Shown here: positions 23,535 through 35,766 of the stretch, in pieces
Layout of the letters: each line of letters starts with the position of its first letter
Position numbering within the stretch: the stretch's first letter is position 1
Assembly: GCA_944990035.1 (NCBI GenBank)
Contig: CALYLX010000156.1
Span: forward strand, 248,001-312,000
Direction: 5' to 3'
Length of the DNA stretch: 64,000 bases
Source of the DNA: Clitopilus passeckerianus
Taxonomy: Eukaryota > Basidiomycota > Agaricomycetes > Agaricales > Entolomataceae
Translations under genes and position numbers: made by a program
Notes under the pieces: model-generated
The model's database searches: none
What the model saw: only the letters and a program-made list of their open reading frames with translations
What the model was told of the DNA's origin: nothing

Positions 23535-24499
23535 GGTAGACCGTACACGTAAACGATTAAACTTCAGCGGCCTCCTCGTCTGAATCGTTCAGTCATTTTG
23601 ATTCAAAACCCCGTAGAATGGGTATAATGCGGGTGCGGGTCATAGTCTGAAATGAGTGTGCCTGATTGTTGTGGAAAGCCGTGTCTGTGAATTTTCCACG
23701 AATCAAATTGGCGGATTTCTCGTCTTTCGATTTGACGCTTGTTCCTTAAGCTTGGCTTTTGCAAAGTTTGCTTGCTTGGAATTTGAACAAGTCCCTCCCT
23801 CCCCAACTATCACCTAATCTCCTTCAACATGGTTTCGCCCTGGTTTAGTCCCCGTTATCGAAAGCAGAAGAGAGGATATACCAACTCCACATGAGTGGAC
23901 CTTGCCCTTCGATAAACCTTGATTTTGGCTTTCGAATCTGCTCGCCGAAAGAGATGATATATGATATGCGGTCCAGGCGTTGAATTGTGTGGTGAGCCAG
24001 TGCTAGTGATGATTAAGCGGAGCTATCATGTGACGTCCATTTTGGGAAGGAATGAGGACGCGACGCGTCATTTAATCGTTAGATCCGAGGGTCGCAACTG
24101 AGGCCTGAGGGTTTTATACTTCATGAATAGTCTACAATAATCACTTATATAGTAGGATGAAGTACTTAATATATCCCAGAGATGGCGTCTAAATCTAGTA
24201 AGAATCTTTCTCGTCCATACACTGATACAGAGTGTTCCGAGCCGAGGATTCGGGGAAATTACGGGCTCTCGTCCAATCAGGAACGATCATTCAAAATATT
24301 CGAAATATTCAGACGATGACCTCATCGAAGAGCGCACAATGCCCGTTTCCCACCTGATTGGGCCCTGACAATGTGACAATTTGGCTGGGTCCACCGCGGA
24401 CGACGAGTCAAGAAATCAACGTTCAACCTCCTCTCTAAAGAGACCCGGACCCCCCCTCTGGCTGGCTGCTGAAGGTGCAGCCTGAGGCTCACAAGCTCC
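23535..24499. promoter_or_regulatory. Divergent promoter region between the two kinases
   Basis: This 965 bp lies between the start codons of the head-to-head kinases and holds no gene that I can support. Similarity between the two arms fades just upstream of each start codon, so the two kinases appear to have different promoters. It contains repeat R copy 2 (24232-24322), upstream of kinase copy 2. Confidence 0.55.
24232..24322 (+). repeat. Direct repeat R, copy 2
   Basis: Matches 18650-18740 in direct orientation (GTGTTCCGAG to ACGATGACC), about 5.6 kb away. Here it lies some 180 bp before the start of kinase copy 2, in its presumed promoter. Confidence 0.75.
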
Positions 24500-27400
24500 A
24501 TGCGACTTCGGTTCTTCCGAAAAGACGACGACGACGAGGAAGAGAAGAGACTGGGACTCGGACAAGGGACATGGGTACGACGACCTGGCCCGGCGGCGGT
24601 GGTGGGGCGAAATTTGCCATTACTCACAGACTCAACAGTAGCGACTCGAGTTAATCCCGCCGCTGAACCCGCCACCACCACCGATACGCATCGTGATACT
24701 GGTACACTTCCTCTCCCCAACACCTCGGGTCCTAGCGGTGCGAAGGGTTCGGTCACTGTCCGCCAACCCGGGATTGGAGGGATAAGGTTTGGTGTGCGTT
24801 GGGCGAGGTTTGTGAGGAGGTTGGGGACGGGGACTGCGCCGTCTCAGGACACGTCTTCACTCAGAAAGGATGGGACTGCTACGGATAGCGGTGCGCAGGG
24901 GAAATCCCAGCTGGGACTCGGAGGAGCGGAGGCCACGGATGAGGTGGATGAAGTGATAGTGGACCGGATGTGGTCTGAAGATATCAAGACCTCGATATCG
25001 CATTCGGTTAATGGGAACACGACGAACGATAGGAGCGGGAGTTATGCGAATTATGCGAATGGGAATTATCATAATCATACGACTGCGACGGATGATAATG
25101 CGTCTGTTGTGAGTGGGGGTGTGTGGACGAGGTGGTGGGTGTTGGCGTGGGTGAGGTGGAGGATGTGGCCAATGGTTGGGGAGGTGTTTAGTTCGAGGTT
25201 TGATAATGAGGATGAGGAGGTGCATTATGCGCAGGTGTGTTGTCTCTTATCCTCCCCTTGGAGAATGGCACAAAGGAAACTGACGGAGGACCTATAGGAA
25301 AACTGGTTCCTCAAAAAATCACTCGCGATGTGGGCTGCACTGTGGCTCATCTTGAATTGGGTCCTGGGGTGTATATTCGCGCAGCCGTTGTACCAGACGC
25401 CGGATTTGGTGTATTATTATGCGTGGTCACCTATCATCAGTCTTCCTGTTTTGTACGTCATCGCGTCTCCCTCCCCATTCGGGTAGAACTTCTCAATCTG
25501 ACCTCGGGATATGGACTAGATTCGTGGTCATCTATGATTGGCCCCGTGACCGGCCGATACCGTACCAGATGTTCTTGGTTGTGTCGATTTGGAGTTGGGC
25601 GTTTTATCAGGTTGTGTTTTTGTACGTCATTTCTTTCCATTCCATTCCCTCCTCTTCTTCCTTCACCTCTCTCCGCGTTGCTCGACCTCGAAAACTGCGA
25701 ACTGACACGCCGCACAGATACCTCTGCCACTACTACCCCAACTCGCCCTACCACTACCTCTCCTGCCAAGAAAGAGATTTCATCGGGCTTCTCTATTATG
25801 CCACCGTACGTCCTTTTCTCCTCTCCTCTTCTCCCGTCAGTTGATGGAAACATGGCACCTGATCTGCGCATATAGGCCCTCCAAACCATCGGCCTGTTCG
25901 GACTCAAACTAGATCGTCTACCGGCTGCGATTGGGGCGGCGTTGTTTTTTGTCGTGACGAGCACTCTACTTTGCCCATTGAAGAAGACGTGGATCCGGAG
26001 TATGCTTAATCAGTTGGTTTTTCATACGTGTACGTCCTCTCCTACACTCTCCTCTTCCTCTTCCCATTCTCATCTCCCTTCCCTTCTCATCCTAAAACCC
26101 CTCTCACAGTCCTGATCTACGTCCACTACATGCGCGAATCCTCCGAACGGCGACTCTTCACGCTTCGGGACCAGCTCAAGGTGCAGTACAAAGCTACTCA
26201 GAAGGCACAGGTGAATGAGAGGAAGGCGGCGGATTCGAAGAGGCGGTTGACGAGCTATGTTTTCCATGAGGTTAGGGTGCCGTTGAATACTGCGTGTGAG
26301 TGGGCACCATTCTTCACTCGTAGCTAAAGTTGATGGTTGGACATGATGGATATAGTGCTGGCGGTACAGAATATGGGAGCGTCGGATGCTGTGGCGAGGG
26401 AGTATGAGGTTGAGTTTACGGCGCTGGAGGGGAGTTTGAGTATGATGTCGAAAGGTTCGTTCTTACTGCCTTTCCCTTCGCTTCCTCTAGGTCCACTGAT
26501 ATAAACCCATGTTTAGTTCTGAACGACGTTCTGGATTTGTGAGTTCCTTCTCTATGGATCGGATAACGAAGTCAATGCTGAGAGAATGGATAGTAATAGG
26601 ATGGATAGTGGGAAATTCGAGCAGGCTGCTCAGGTTCGTTCTTGTCTTGGGTCTCTTACCACGCGATTGGGGATCTGATAACACCTCGTACGTCTAGCCA
26701 TACGGATTCCACCAAGTCATTCGCTCCCTATTCATCCCTCTCCGCCTCGTCACGGACGCCAGGGGGCTCGAGTTTGTGACGAAGTTGGATCCTAGGATTG
26801 ATCAGGTTCGTTGACTCTCTTCATTCACTCTCCATTCACTCGTTTATCAAGATCGAGCCCTTGGCATGAATTGATATGAATTGATGGATTTATAGATCGC
26901 GAGGAGAGCTGCGTTGGAAGCTATGGGAGAGTCGCTGGAAGAGATAACGAAGCAGGTGAAGGAGAATCCGGATGTGGATGGGACGGTTGTAGGTGATGAG
27001 TCGAGGTTGAGGCAGATTATTACGAATCTCGCGAGGTATGTCCCAATACGCGCTACCTAAGTCTATGGAGTTTGATCTCGGTACTAGTAATGCGTGCAAA
27101 TTCACACCCGAGGGTGGCAAGCTTAGTATTGTCACTCAGTTGCTATACCCCGTCGTTCCTGATATCGACGCCTCCGAGCCTGCTGATGTCGAGGTTAAAT
27201 CCGATGGTGGGGGGAAGGAAGAAAAGGAACGTCATGGTGATGAGTTCGGCACTATAAAAAATATCCCTCAGACCACCAGCATCACCACCACCACTACCAC
27301 CACCTCTACAGACCCACAACACCCAAGGCCCCACCTTCCCGAACGCTCCTCCTCACTCGCTCGAGGACCAGGACCCAGACCGCTATCAACCAAATACCTC

Positions 27401-29157
27401 AACCACCATAACGAGGTTCAGCCACGGCCTCCGACGGAGAGGATTGTTGTGAGGATCGAGATTTCGGATACGGGGTATGGGATACGGCCGGCTGATGTGA
27501 GGGATAATAAGTTGTTTTGTACGTTCTGTTTCTCCATTTCCTTCCCTTTCTTTCCTCTCGTTCTTCGAGCATAAAAAGATGGATATAGAGATGCTGACTC
27601 TGACCCTCTCTTTGGAATCCCAATAGCCGCTTTCAACCAGACGGAACGAGGTCGCCAGCAAGGAGGAAAGGGGACTGGGTTGGGACTTGCGCTTGTGAGA
27701 CAGATTGTTAAATTGAGTGGGGGACGGTTGGGTGTGAGGTCGAAGGTGGGAGAGGGGTCGACGTTTTGGGTTGAGTTGCCGCTTGTGGTGGGGAGGCAGA
27801 CGTTGCTGGGTCCTGGTGTGGGCGGTGTGGTGGTGGTGGATCAGCCTGGGTCGAGTGGTGCGAGTGGGTCTGTGGGGAAGGTTCCTGTGCAGGTTTCTGG
27901 GGATGCGGGGAAGAGCTTGGCTACGGGGGATGGGGGCAGCGCGTTAGCTGGTCAGGAGTCTCGACATCCTAGCGGGGAATCAACGACCACTATTACATCG
28001 AAGGGGTCGATGACGAATGCCGCTATGCATAGTTTGATGGAGCAAGGTGAGCTGGGGCGCTCTTTCTGCTTCTTGATATTTATGCTGATTGTCGACGTTT
28101 TATGTTAGCTGGGAGAGTTGAGATCGTGCTCAGACGGTTTGAGTCTGATTCGGCTGCCCCGCTGAGTCGGTCTATTGTTGACTCCCTGGGATCCTCGCAT
28201 GTTCTGTCGAAGGCGGAGTCAGTACGGGCAGCACAGGCGGAAAACTCAAGATCACCGTCTCCTGAGGTCAGGAAGGTGGACACGCCTAATCACATTGCAC
28301 TACCGGAACGAACACCTTTGTCAACGGAGGGCCAATCTTCAAGTGATCATTCACCTAGATCATCCAATTCGGACTCGACGACACTTACATCCACCCAAAG
28401 CCAACCCTCCCCGCCCCCCTCCGCAGCTACAGACACAAGGTTGAAGTCGGGTCAGAAGAAGGGGAACTCTCAACGGCAGAGTCTAAACATCGAACCCAAT
28501 CTTCCAGTCCTAGTCGTGGACGACGACCCTCTTACGCGAACGCTCATGAAGCGCATGCTGACACGTTTGGGATGTCAAGTCTCCACCGCGGAGAATGGCG
28601 AGGTTGCGCTGGAGATGATTTTGGGACCTGACGACTCCGTGGTGGGTTGTACGCCTCCGATTGATTTTGGTGGGGGACCGATATTGGAGGGGAAGGTGGA
28701 GAGGAGGTGGAATGAAGAGGGAAAGTATGCGGTGGTTTTCCTGGATAACCAGATGCCAGTTCTGAGTGGCTTGGGTGTGGTTGCGAGGTTACGTGAGCTC
28801 AGGAGGAAGGATTTCGTGGTTGGAGTTACTGGTTCGTAACTTGGTTTACATCTTCTTCGTCTATATATACTAACATCATCTTCAGGCAATGCATTACTGA
28901 GCGGTATGACGAGAGCAAAATCATCGATCATCAACCTGAACTGACACTTTCGGCAGATCAAACCGAATACCTTGAAGCAGGCGTTGACAAGTAAGAGCTC
29001 TTTCCTGGCTTTGAGGCTCAAGTGCTAACATCGGTTCAGGGTTTTGACAAAACCTGTTCTAGAACGCAGCCTCAAGGAGGTCCTCATCACCGCCGATGGA
29101 CTCCGGAAGAAAGCTCAAGGTTCCGAACCACCCGCCGAGGCTCAAGAGGTGGCATAA
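24500..29157 (+). CDS. Membrane hybrid histidine kinase, copy 2
   Basis: Paralogue of 18753-23534 with the same domain order; about 1,195 residues and 16 or so introns. The N-terminal exon (24500 to about 25234) begins [17 protein letters not shown]. Membrane spans include [19 protein letters not shown] and [21 protein letters not shown] linker ([20 protein letters not shown]) leads into the H-box [13 protein letters not shown] near residue 460. The N-box is [12 protein letters not shown], the G1 box DTGYGI and the G2 box [12 protein letters not shown] receiver domain (about residues 1010-1170) has [32 protein letters not shown] across two small introns, and VLTKPVLE. Phosphate would pass His to Asp and then to an Hpt protein not present in this window. 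The signal sensed is unknown. Ends at TAA 29155-29157. Confidence 0.87.
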
Positions 29158-29977
29158 TACCAGCTACGGCCGCAACGATACTACATATGATGCGGTCTCT
29201 CAATATCAGTGCATCTAGGGTTTCACGTTCTATATCGATGATTATAATGGGTTCATGAGTACCGAAGGGGTCGATATCTTATTTCTTGGCGTTCACAAAA
29301 CCGGATCTACATAATATACACGGGGACGGTTGCACTATATACACGGACATGGTTGCATTGGAACACATACTTTATTTTGTTATTATATATACATTCAGAT
29401 GAAGCAAGCAACAGGCTCGAACCTTCCTATAGTCATGAGAGAGATGATACATTGTATACTCTGTAGAGTCCGAGCTGACAGGCACATGCACTCGACCCGG
29501 AGAGTAGAATTTCTCTGATTACTGGCATGTACACCCTTCCAGCTGACCTTTTTCATGCAACACATTCAACAAGTAATACCGGATGCTCTACATATCTAAA
29601 CAAACACTGCTTTCTACTATACGACTAACTATCAGGCTCAAACGTTCCTATGTTCGAGAGGGCGCCGGCTTCGGGAGTGCGAGCGAGGATACTTTACTTT
29701 TCACGTCAGAGCAGTCTTTCGCCCGAGATCTTCCGTGGCCAGTGTGATTTTTGGTCTTCGACCTTGAATTGCACGAAAAGTCACAAGTACAGTGGGTTAG
29801 TTCAATATCTGAAGTTTCAGCGTAAGAAATCACTCCAAATCCGAATTTCTTCAACGAGAATATACAATTGATATTTGATACACATTCTACTACACATTTT
29901 TGCAGAGACATTTTGGAGATATTTTGCAATACATAAAACTTAAAGTTATTCGTAGCCTCCTCCAACCCGCTACTCTT
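29158..29977. other. Intergenic gap between convergent genes of the right arm
   Basis: This AT-rich stretch holds no supported gene. It is the site matching the location of the DQGW gene in the left arm, but I see no remnant of that gene here. Confidence 0.45.
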
Positions 29978-32900
29978 TTAGTTACGGCTCCAGGCAGTCA
30001 AGGTGGAAGCGAAGCCGTTACGGTTCTGGGCCTGGTTGGCGACACCCTGGCCGTTGACACTGACCATGTAGGTGGTGGCGACGGTCGACAAACTGAAGAT
30101 GGAGACCGACGAGGTAGAGTCAATGTTGACGATCTGGCTCTGGCAGTTGAAGCTCTTGAGGCAGTCTTGGCCGTAGTTCTATCAAAAAAATGTCAGTACG
30201 CAAGTCCCACCCTGGGCGATGACTAAACGATACTCACCTGGAAGAAGCTGTAGAATCCAGCACCGAAGATGATGATGTCGGTGGAAGAGGCGACATTCAG
30301 AGCCCAAGAAGCGCCCAAGCCGCTGGGGAAGCTGGGATCCTTCCAGGAGGAGTTAATCTGGAAGGGACCCGGAGGTGCGGGGTTGGGTTGGTAGTAAGGA
30401 CTCTCAGTCTGGAGGAGACCACCATAGTGGTTCTTGGCGTTGACGAAGTTGAATTGGTAAAGGGTGTGGTGCTCGGCTGTATCAGTCTCGTTAACCATGA
30501 TTCACTCATTCAAGCTGGGGCAACGACTTACAGCCAGTTCCGATCAACCAGACGGGACCCTGAGATTCGGAGTAGATACCACGGCCAGAGTAGAGCGAGA
30601 CCTGTTTCTTTCCGTCGAAATCGTGGTCAGCAAGCCAGACCCATGTACCCTCGAGGTAAGCAGTGGATGCCGGGGTGAGGTGAAGAGCCAAGAATGCAGC
30701 GAAGCAGGCCGGGTTGTTGACGCTGTTAGTCGGGCAATTGGAATCTTGGAGGTTGGTACCAGCGGCTTGAAAGGGGGGAGAGAATGATGAGCATCGATGC
30801 AGAGGAGATCGATGAGAATGTGCAACGTACCTCCACCGAGCCTGATGTGGGAGTCCCACATACCAGCACCAGCTTGTTGACCGTTGGGTTGCTTGACGTT
30901 CCATTCGACGACGATAGCACCAGGGGCTAGGAAAGGGCCATCCATGTCAGCATCCAGTGCCAGATTCGCAGCCCGGGAGATAACTCACTGGGGCCAATAG
31001 TGGTGAAGATGATATCGGAGATCTCAACAATACCCTGGGAGTTGGTGTCGCCGACTTTGACGACGACCTGGGGGGAGTTGACGTTCGAGAAGGCAGAGCC
31101 CTTTCCAGCAATGACGGACCAGGCCTCTCCGACGATTTGAGTGCCAGCAGGGATGGTGAGGGTGGAGGTGACGACGTAGGTACCGGCATCAAAGAAGATG
31201 ATCTTGCATCCAGCGTACTAGAGAATGCAGGGTTTAGCAACCACATACGCTGTAAGAGACAAATACAAGGGCTAACCTTGTCGAAGATAGCCTTGAGAGC
31301 AGCAGTATCATCGGTGTGTCCGTCACCCTTAGCACCTTGGTCCCTGACGCTGACGAACTGGCTCGTAGAGTATGCACCGTATTGAGGGCGGGTCCTGCCG
31401 ACGATCTTGCCAGAGCCGTCCAAGAGAACGCTAGGCTTGTTGGGGTTGTTAATGTTGCCCTTGACGAATTGAGGGTTGCCGTTCGTGCCCTTGTAGATGT
31501 TGCCTTGACCCCAGGAAGCAATAGTGGTACTTCCTCCGTTGAGAACGACAGCACCGCCAACGACGCCAACAGCGACAGGGACGTTGTTGAGCTTGATGTT
31601 GTTGAGGACGAGAGAACCGGCGAGAGCATTGTTGCTGGGGTTGGAGTTGCGAACGAAGATGGGGGTATTGGTGACAACAGCATCAATGATAGCTTCAGCA
31701 CCGACAGACTGGGGCAGAAGGGTTAGTTCAGGAATATCTACGCCGCGGCTCTGCTCACCTGCGTAGCTTCCGTAAGACCACCAGTGGCGAGGTCGAAACC
31801 GACTTGGCCGCCGTTGATGGTGACACCCTGGAACGTCCAGCCCCAGTTCCAGATTGAGTAGACAGCGGTCTGGCAGTTATTGAAGACGACGTTGCGGACA
31901 GTGAATCTGATAGGACGCTCAGTCGGAGTAGGCCTGTAGAACAATGGGAGACTTACTGCTGGTTGCCGACCCACATACCGAACTTGCCGCCGTTGAAGGT
32001 CAAGTCGCCCATGTAACCACCGGAACCGTTCTCCATCCAGATACCCTGGTGAGCGGTGTTGGCAGCGTCCGAGAGCTGGAAGACGATGTTGGTCAAGGAG
32101 GTGGCCTGGGAAACCTGCCAGTGGATACCAGTGCCCTGGTTGTTGGTGGCTGCAACACGCCTGGTATCAATGACGAAGTTCCTGACGGAGCGGAAGCTGA
32201 AGGAGAGAATTGTCAAACTTTGCAAGAGAATATGAGCAGGTATCACGACATACAAGTTGTTCTGGTTGACGTAGTATTGAGCGCCTCCGCCTCCTGGGAT
32301 GTAAGGGTCGGCATCTAGAAGAAAAATCAGTCAGTCTTCAAATGTAAGGAAAGAAAACCTGGGAGGACGTACCAATGATGGCAATACCACCGAAGTTAGA
32401 AGCAGCGAGGAGAGTGGGGGGCTTGCGGTTGTCACCGACGAGTTGAGTGTAGTAGAAAGCGATGATGGGCGAAGAGACGACGTAAGTGCCGGAGGGGAAG
32501 TAAACAACCGCAGGCGTGAGACTGCAAGAATATTATTTAGAGAATGGTCAAAAGGGCTGTCGAGCGGGAACGTACGTGCTAGAATCACAGCCAAGACCAC
32601 AACGACCGCCAGAAGAGATGGCCGAGCTAAATCAGATGTCAGAAACGGTTGTTGCAGCAACTAAAAACCAAATTTCTCACTTGATGGCAGCAGTGTCATC
32701 AGTGACACCGTCACCTTTTGCGCCGAAGTCCTAGAGAAATGGAATTGAGTTGCTGAATTTCATACCATGGGTAAGTTGGAGTCTTACCTTGACGTTCCTG
32801 AAGACCTGGTAACCGCCAGGGTTCGAGTTGAACGCAGAGATACCCTGGTGCTTTATGGTTTGCAGCCAGTATGGATCGTTGGCACCAGCATTACCCGCCC

Positions 32901-32994
32901 CAAGAGGAGACGAGCAAGTTGAGCCTAAGGCAGAGACATAGCTGGAGAGGGTGAGCACCACGGTCGCAAGGACCAGGTGTAAGGAATAGAGCAT
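29978..32994 (-). CDS. GH55 exo-beta-1,3-glucanase, copy 2
   Basis: Paralogue of 13313-16338 with the same signal peptide start (MLYSLHLVLATVVLTLSS) and the same two-domain layout. Domain 1 starts with DFGAKGDGVTDDTAAI. Domain 2 starts with VRDQGAKGDGHTDDTAAL. The C-terminal part has WLADHDFDGKKQVSLYSGRG, GPVWLIGTG, then the exon beginning with the EHHTLYQFNFVNAKNH segment, and GGLLQTESPYYQP. It ends TAWSRN then TAA at 29978-29980. Introns fall at matching positions. Protein similarity to copy 1 is high along the whole length, with changes scattered (for example SINRSYK against QINSSWK). No stop or frameshift seen, so both copies look functional. The presumed TATA-like element is on the minus strand near 33092-33099. 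Confidence 0.87.
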
Positions 32995-35766
32995 TGTGGA
33001 CGATGACGAGAAACCGATCCAAACGAATTAAGCTTCCACGAAAACCGATACGAGGAGTGCTTGGGAATTAAAGAAGCTGGATGGAACCCTTCTTATAGTC
33101 CTATCTCTCGCTCGGGTCGCTCATTTTGTGGGTTCCTCGGCACTGTCGAGAGTAGCTTTGCAAGGTCACGATGAATGGTACACGCATGCTCAGTTTTGCT
33201 TTCTGAGCCCTCGTGATGGATTCGTGAATGCCCAACCCGGATGCAGAATCGGTGAAAACTGGATGAGATGGCGAGATTAGGCATACTGACCATGCAACGG
33301 GATCAGCTGGAAGCACTTACGCGAAGAAATTTGAACAGTTCTTCGTATGAGGCGCGCGGGTCCTTCGGGCGTAAGGACCGACCTGTCGATCAACCTCACG
33401 AGGTTCGCAAGCTACATGTCCCGTACGCTGCCGACCTAGGTTTAGGCTGCAGGTGATGATGGTAGCGCGATAGAATTGGGTCGTCTGGAAAGGGTCAAAG
33501 CTCAATAGGTTGCTATCACGTGTGGTAGATGCCGCCATACCACATGTGCACAATTCCGGATGACCCAAATTTGGATGCGTCATTGAACAAAGAAAACGAC
33601 GATGGTTCGCACTGCAATTTCCAGCGTGGATTTACCGAAGGCGTCACAGGTGCTCTTCGATAATCTTCCCGGTGTCAGTCGTAAATGAAGTGGGTCTCGC
33701 TTTAAGCGAGAAGCTGGTCACCGACCCGTTCCCGCATGGTAATTTCCCCAGTGTCAAGGTGCATCAGGGCATATTTTGAGTTGTTCAATTCTGGCCTAAT
33801 CTAGACGAGAGAAATCGAAGCAGTTGGCTTTGCGGGGCGAGTCAAAATAGCGGCCTCCTGCGGACATATCGGTGCCAATTGGATGAAAGCAGTGACCTCA
33901 GCACTTGAGCTGAGCGTACCGTGCGGGGTATGGGGATCCTGGGGCAGCCAAACTAGGCAACAACCCAACTTCAGCGATCGAACATCTTCAAAGCCGACGC
34001 TTCAAAGACCCACGCTCCACCGACGTGATATCCGCTCGCTCGTCAGAACACCTAGAAATTGTGTGGTCAACTGATTGTTCACTACAGGGGTAGACAAGCA
34101 ATCAGGATTCAGGACTAACCGTCGAACCGTCAAAACATTACATTCGCAATTGCTCAGGAATTGCAATCGCTGTCCCTGTCTTTGCCAGCTGACTGAAAAA
34201 TTGAAACCAGCTCATGCGACACCGACGCGACGTCGTACAACGGCCGCGAAATGGGCGGGGTTATCGGGCCAAGAGTTGATCAGAGTTGATGACCCCATAA
34301 TGAGCCCAGTCAAGTGGCAACATAAAAAGTCCGGAATTCAAGCAGCGTTAACGTGCGCATGGTGGTTGATGATTGAGTTGCTCGTCGTTGATCACGATGA
34401 CCAGGTGTTGTTCAAATTTGGACAGACCCCGAGCAATGACACCGGCAATCAAACGGAATCCCGCCCATTGCATGCAAAGTTCCTGCCCTGCTCAGTTTCT
34501 TTTAGTTAGGACTTTTTAGTACCTGAACGCTGTTTCCCTGGTCGGACGCCTTCAAGAGTTATTGAACAGGCTTGAACCTGGCAGCTGGACAAGTGATCTC
34601 AGGCTCGCAACTTTTCGCAACCCCACACAATTCCTAGAGCCTCGCACATGGATATTCTGCATATTTTCCGAAACTTACCCGGAGGCCTACCTTTCTGAGC
34701 AGACCAGTCGAGTTTTCAGACGAGGTTGTCACTAAAACGAGGACGTCAAGGACGTCATTTTTCTACGCGAACGTCTCTTTTACTTGGGGGAAGAAGTCTG
34801 AGGTACTGGCTGGGTCTGTCATTGTCATGTGTGGTCGTAATTGCACGAGGGTATGTACACTTAAACGGGTCCGGCCACCGGCAGTGTCGAGTAAAGAAGA
34901 GATCTACGCATTCAGTCAATGCTATGAATGAGAGCATGAGGCGACCCCTGGCAGTCCATGTGGTGAAAAGTTCAGACGACCTGAGGCAACAGAATGATGA
35001 CGCTTGGCTTTATCGTCGAGTTTTCCTAGGTTGTCCCGGCACTAATAGAACCTAGTACAGACACGTCTGCGAACGTGGACGACGTTAATCCTTACGAGGT
35101 ACATCGCCAGGATACCTCGAGTACGCTGGCCTCAATAGCCTCAATTCTCACTTCGTCTCGGACGCAATGTCGCGATGGAAGGTATCGTGCACATTTATTC
35201 CGGGCCCATTAGTCGTCAAGAGAGTCTTCCCCTTGAAAATGTTAACAGATGCCATCCACCATCGTTGCCAGACCTCTTCACCTTCTCCCTGATATCAAGA
35301 TGGTGGCTTGTTTTGTGGCCCGGCAACTTCCCTTGGCCTCGTTACGGATGTATCTCAAAGGCCCCACCTCTTGAGGTCGTTTCCCAAGCATATTACGCCC
35401 GGTGTGGCACCTGAAATCCAGGTCCTAGTCAATCAGGGGTTGAATTGCACCATCGTGAGAGAAGGCTAGCTAGCTGGGGGTTCGATCCTTCCACAGGACA
35501 CTCGAAAAAGGTGTTCGTATTGCTTTTTCCTGTGAATTGTTCGCTTGGTGGTCGAATACAGAAGATTTGGGCAGGTTCATCTAGCTGCCATACAGTTCTG
35601 CGAGGAAGTGCAGTTCACCACCAATCCTTTGCGTCAAACTGCCAATCTATCGCGAATTCCCCGGCTCCCAGAGTAAAATAAGACAAGTCTGAAATATGCC
35701 AACGCAAGCAAAACGATCTAAGGTAGCATAAGAGACATAATGGGAAGCATAATACACGACAAAGTA
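32995..35766. other. Long gene-free stretch: conserved GH55 upstream DNA, then unique DNA
   Basis: The part from 32995 to about 34490 is the inverted counterpart of 11880-13312. It carries one extra segment of about 25 bp near 33270-33300. From 34490 to 35766 I see scattered short frames only and no recognisable gene or element. Confidence 0.5.

Larger units (their letters stand above)
24500..34490 (-). repeat. Right arm of the large inverted duplication
   Basis: Mirror of 11880-23534: kinase copy 2 (+), GH55 copy 2 (-), then about 1.5 kb of GH55 upstream DNA. The spacer between the two genes is 0.8 kb here against 2.4 kb in the left arm, which accounts for the missing DQGW gene. Similarity at the outer end fades near 34490. 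Confidence 0.8.

Noticed and set aside
29648..29965. Minus-strand 105-residue Cys-containing frame downstream of GH55 copy 2
   Set aside because: No signal peptide, no family motif, and AT-rich composition typical of intergenic DNA here.
34726..35055. Plus-strand 109-residue frame as a possible gene or transposon remnant
   Set aside because: Basic, repeat-free, no transposase-like motif, and no supporting exon structure nearby.
35430..35510. Possible tRNA (a GGTTCGATCC-like B-box stretch near 35479)
   Set aside because: No matching acceptor stem, A box or anticodon arm could be drawn around it.
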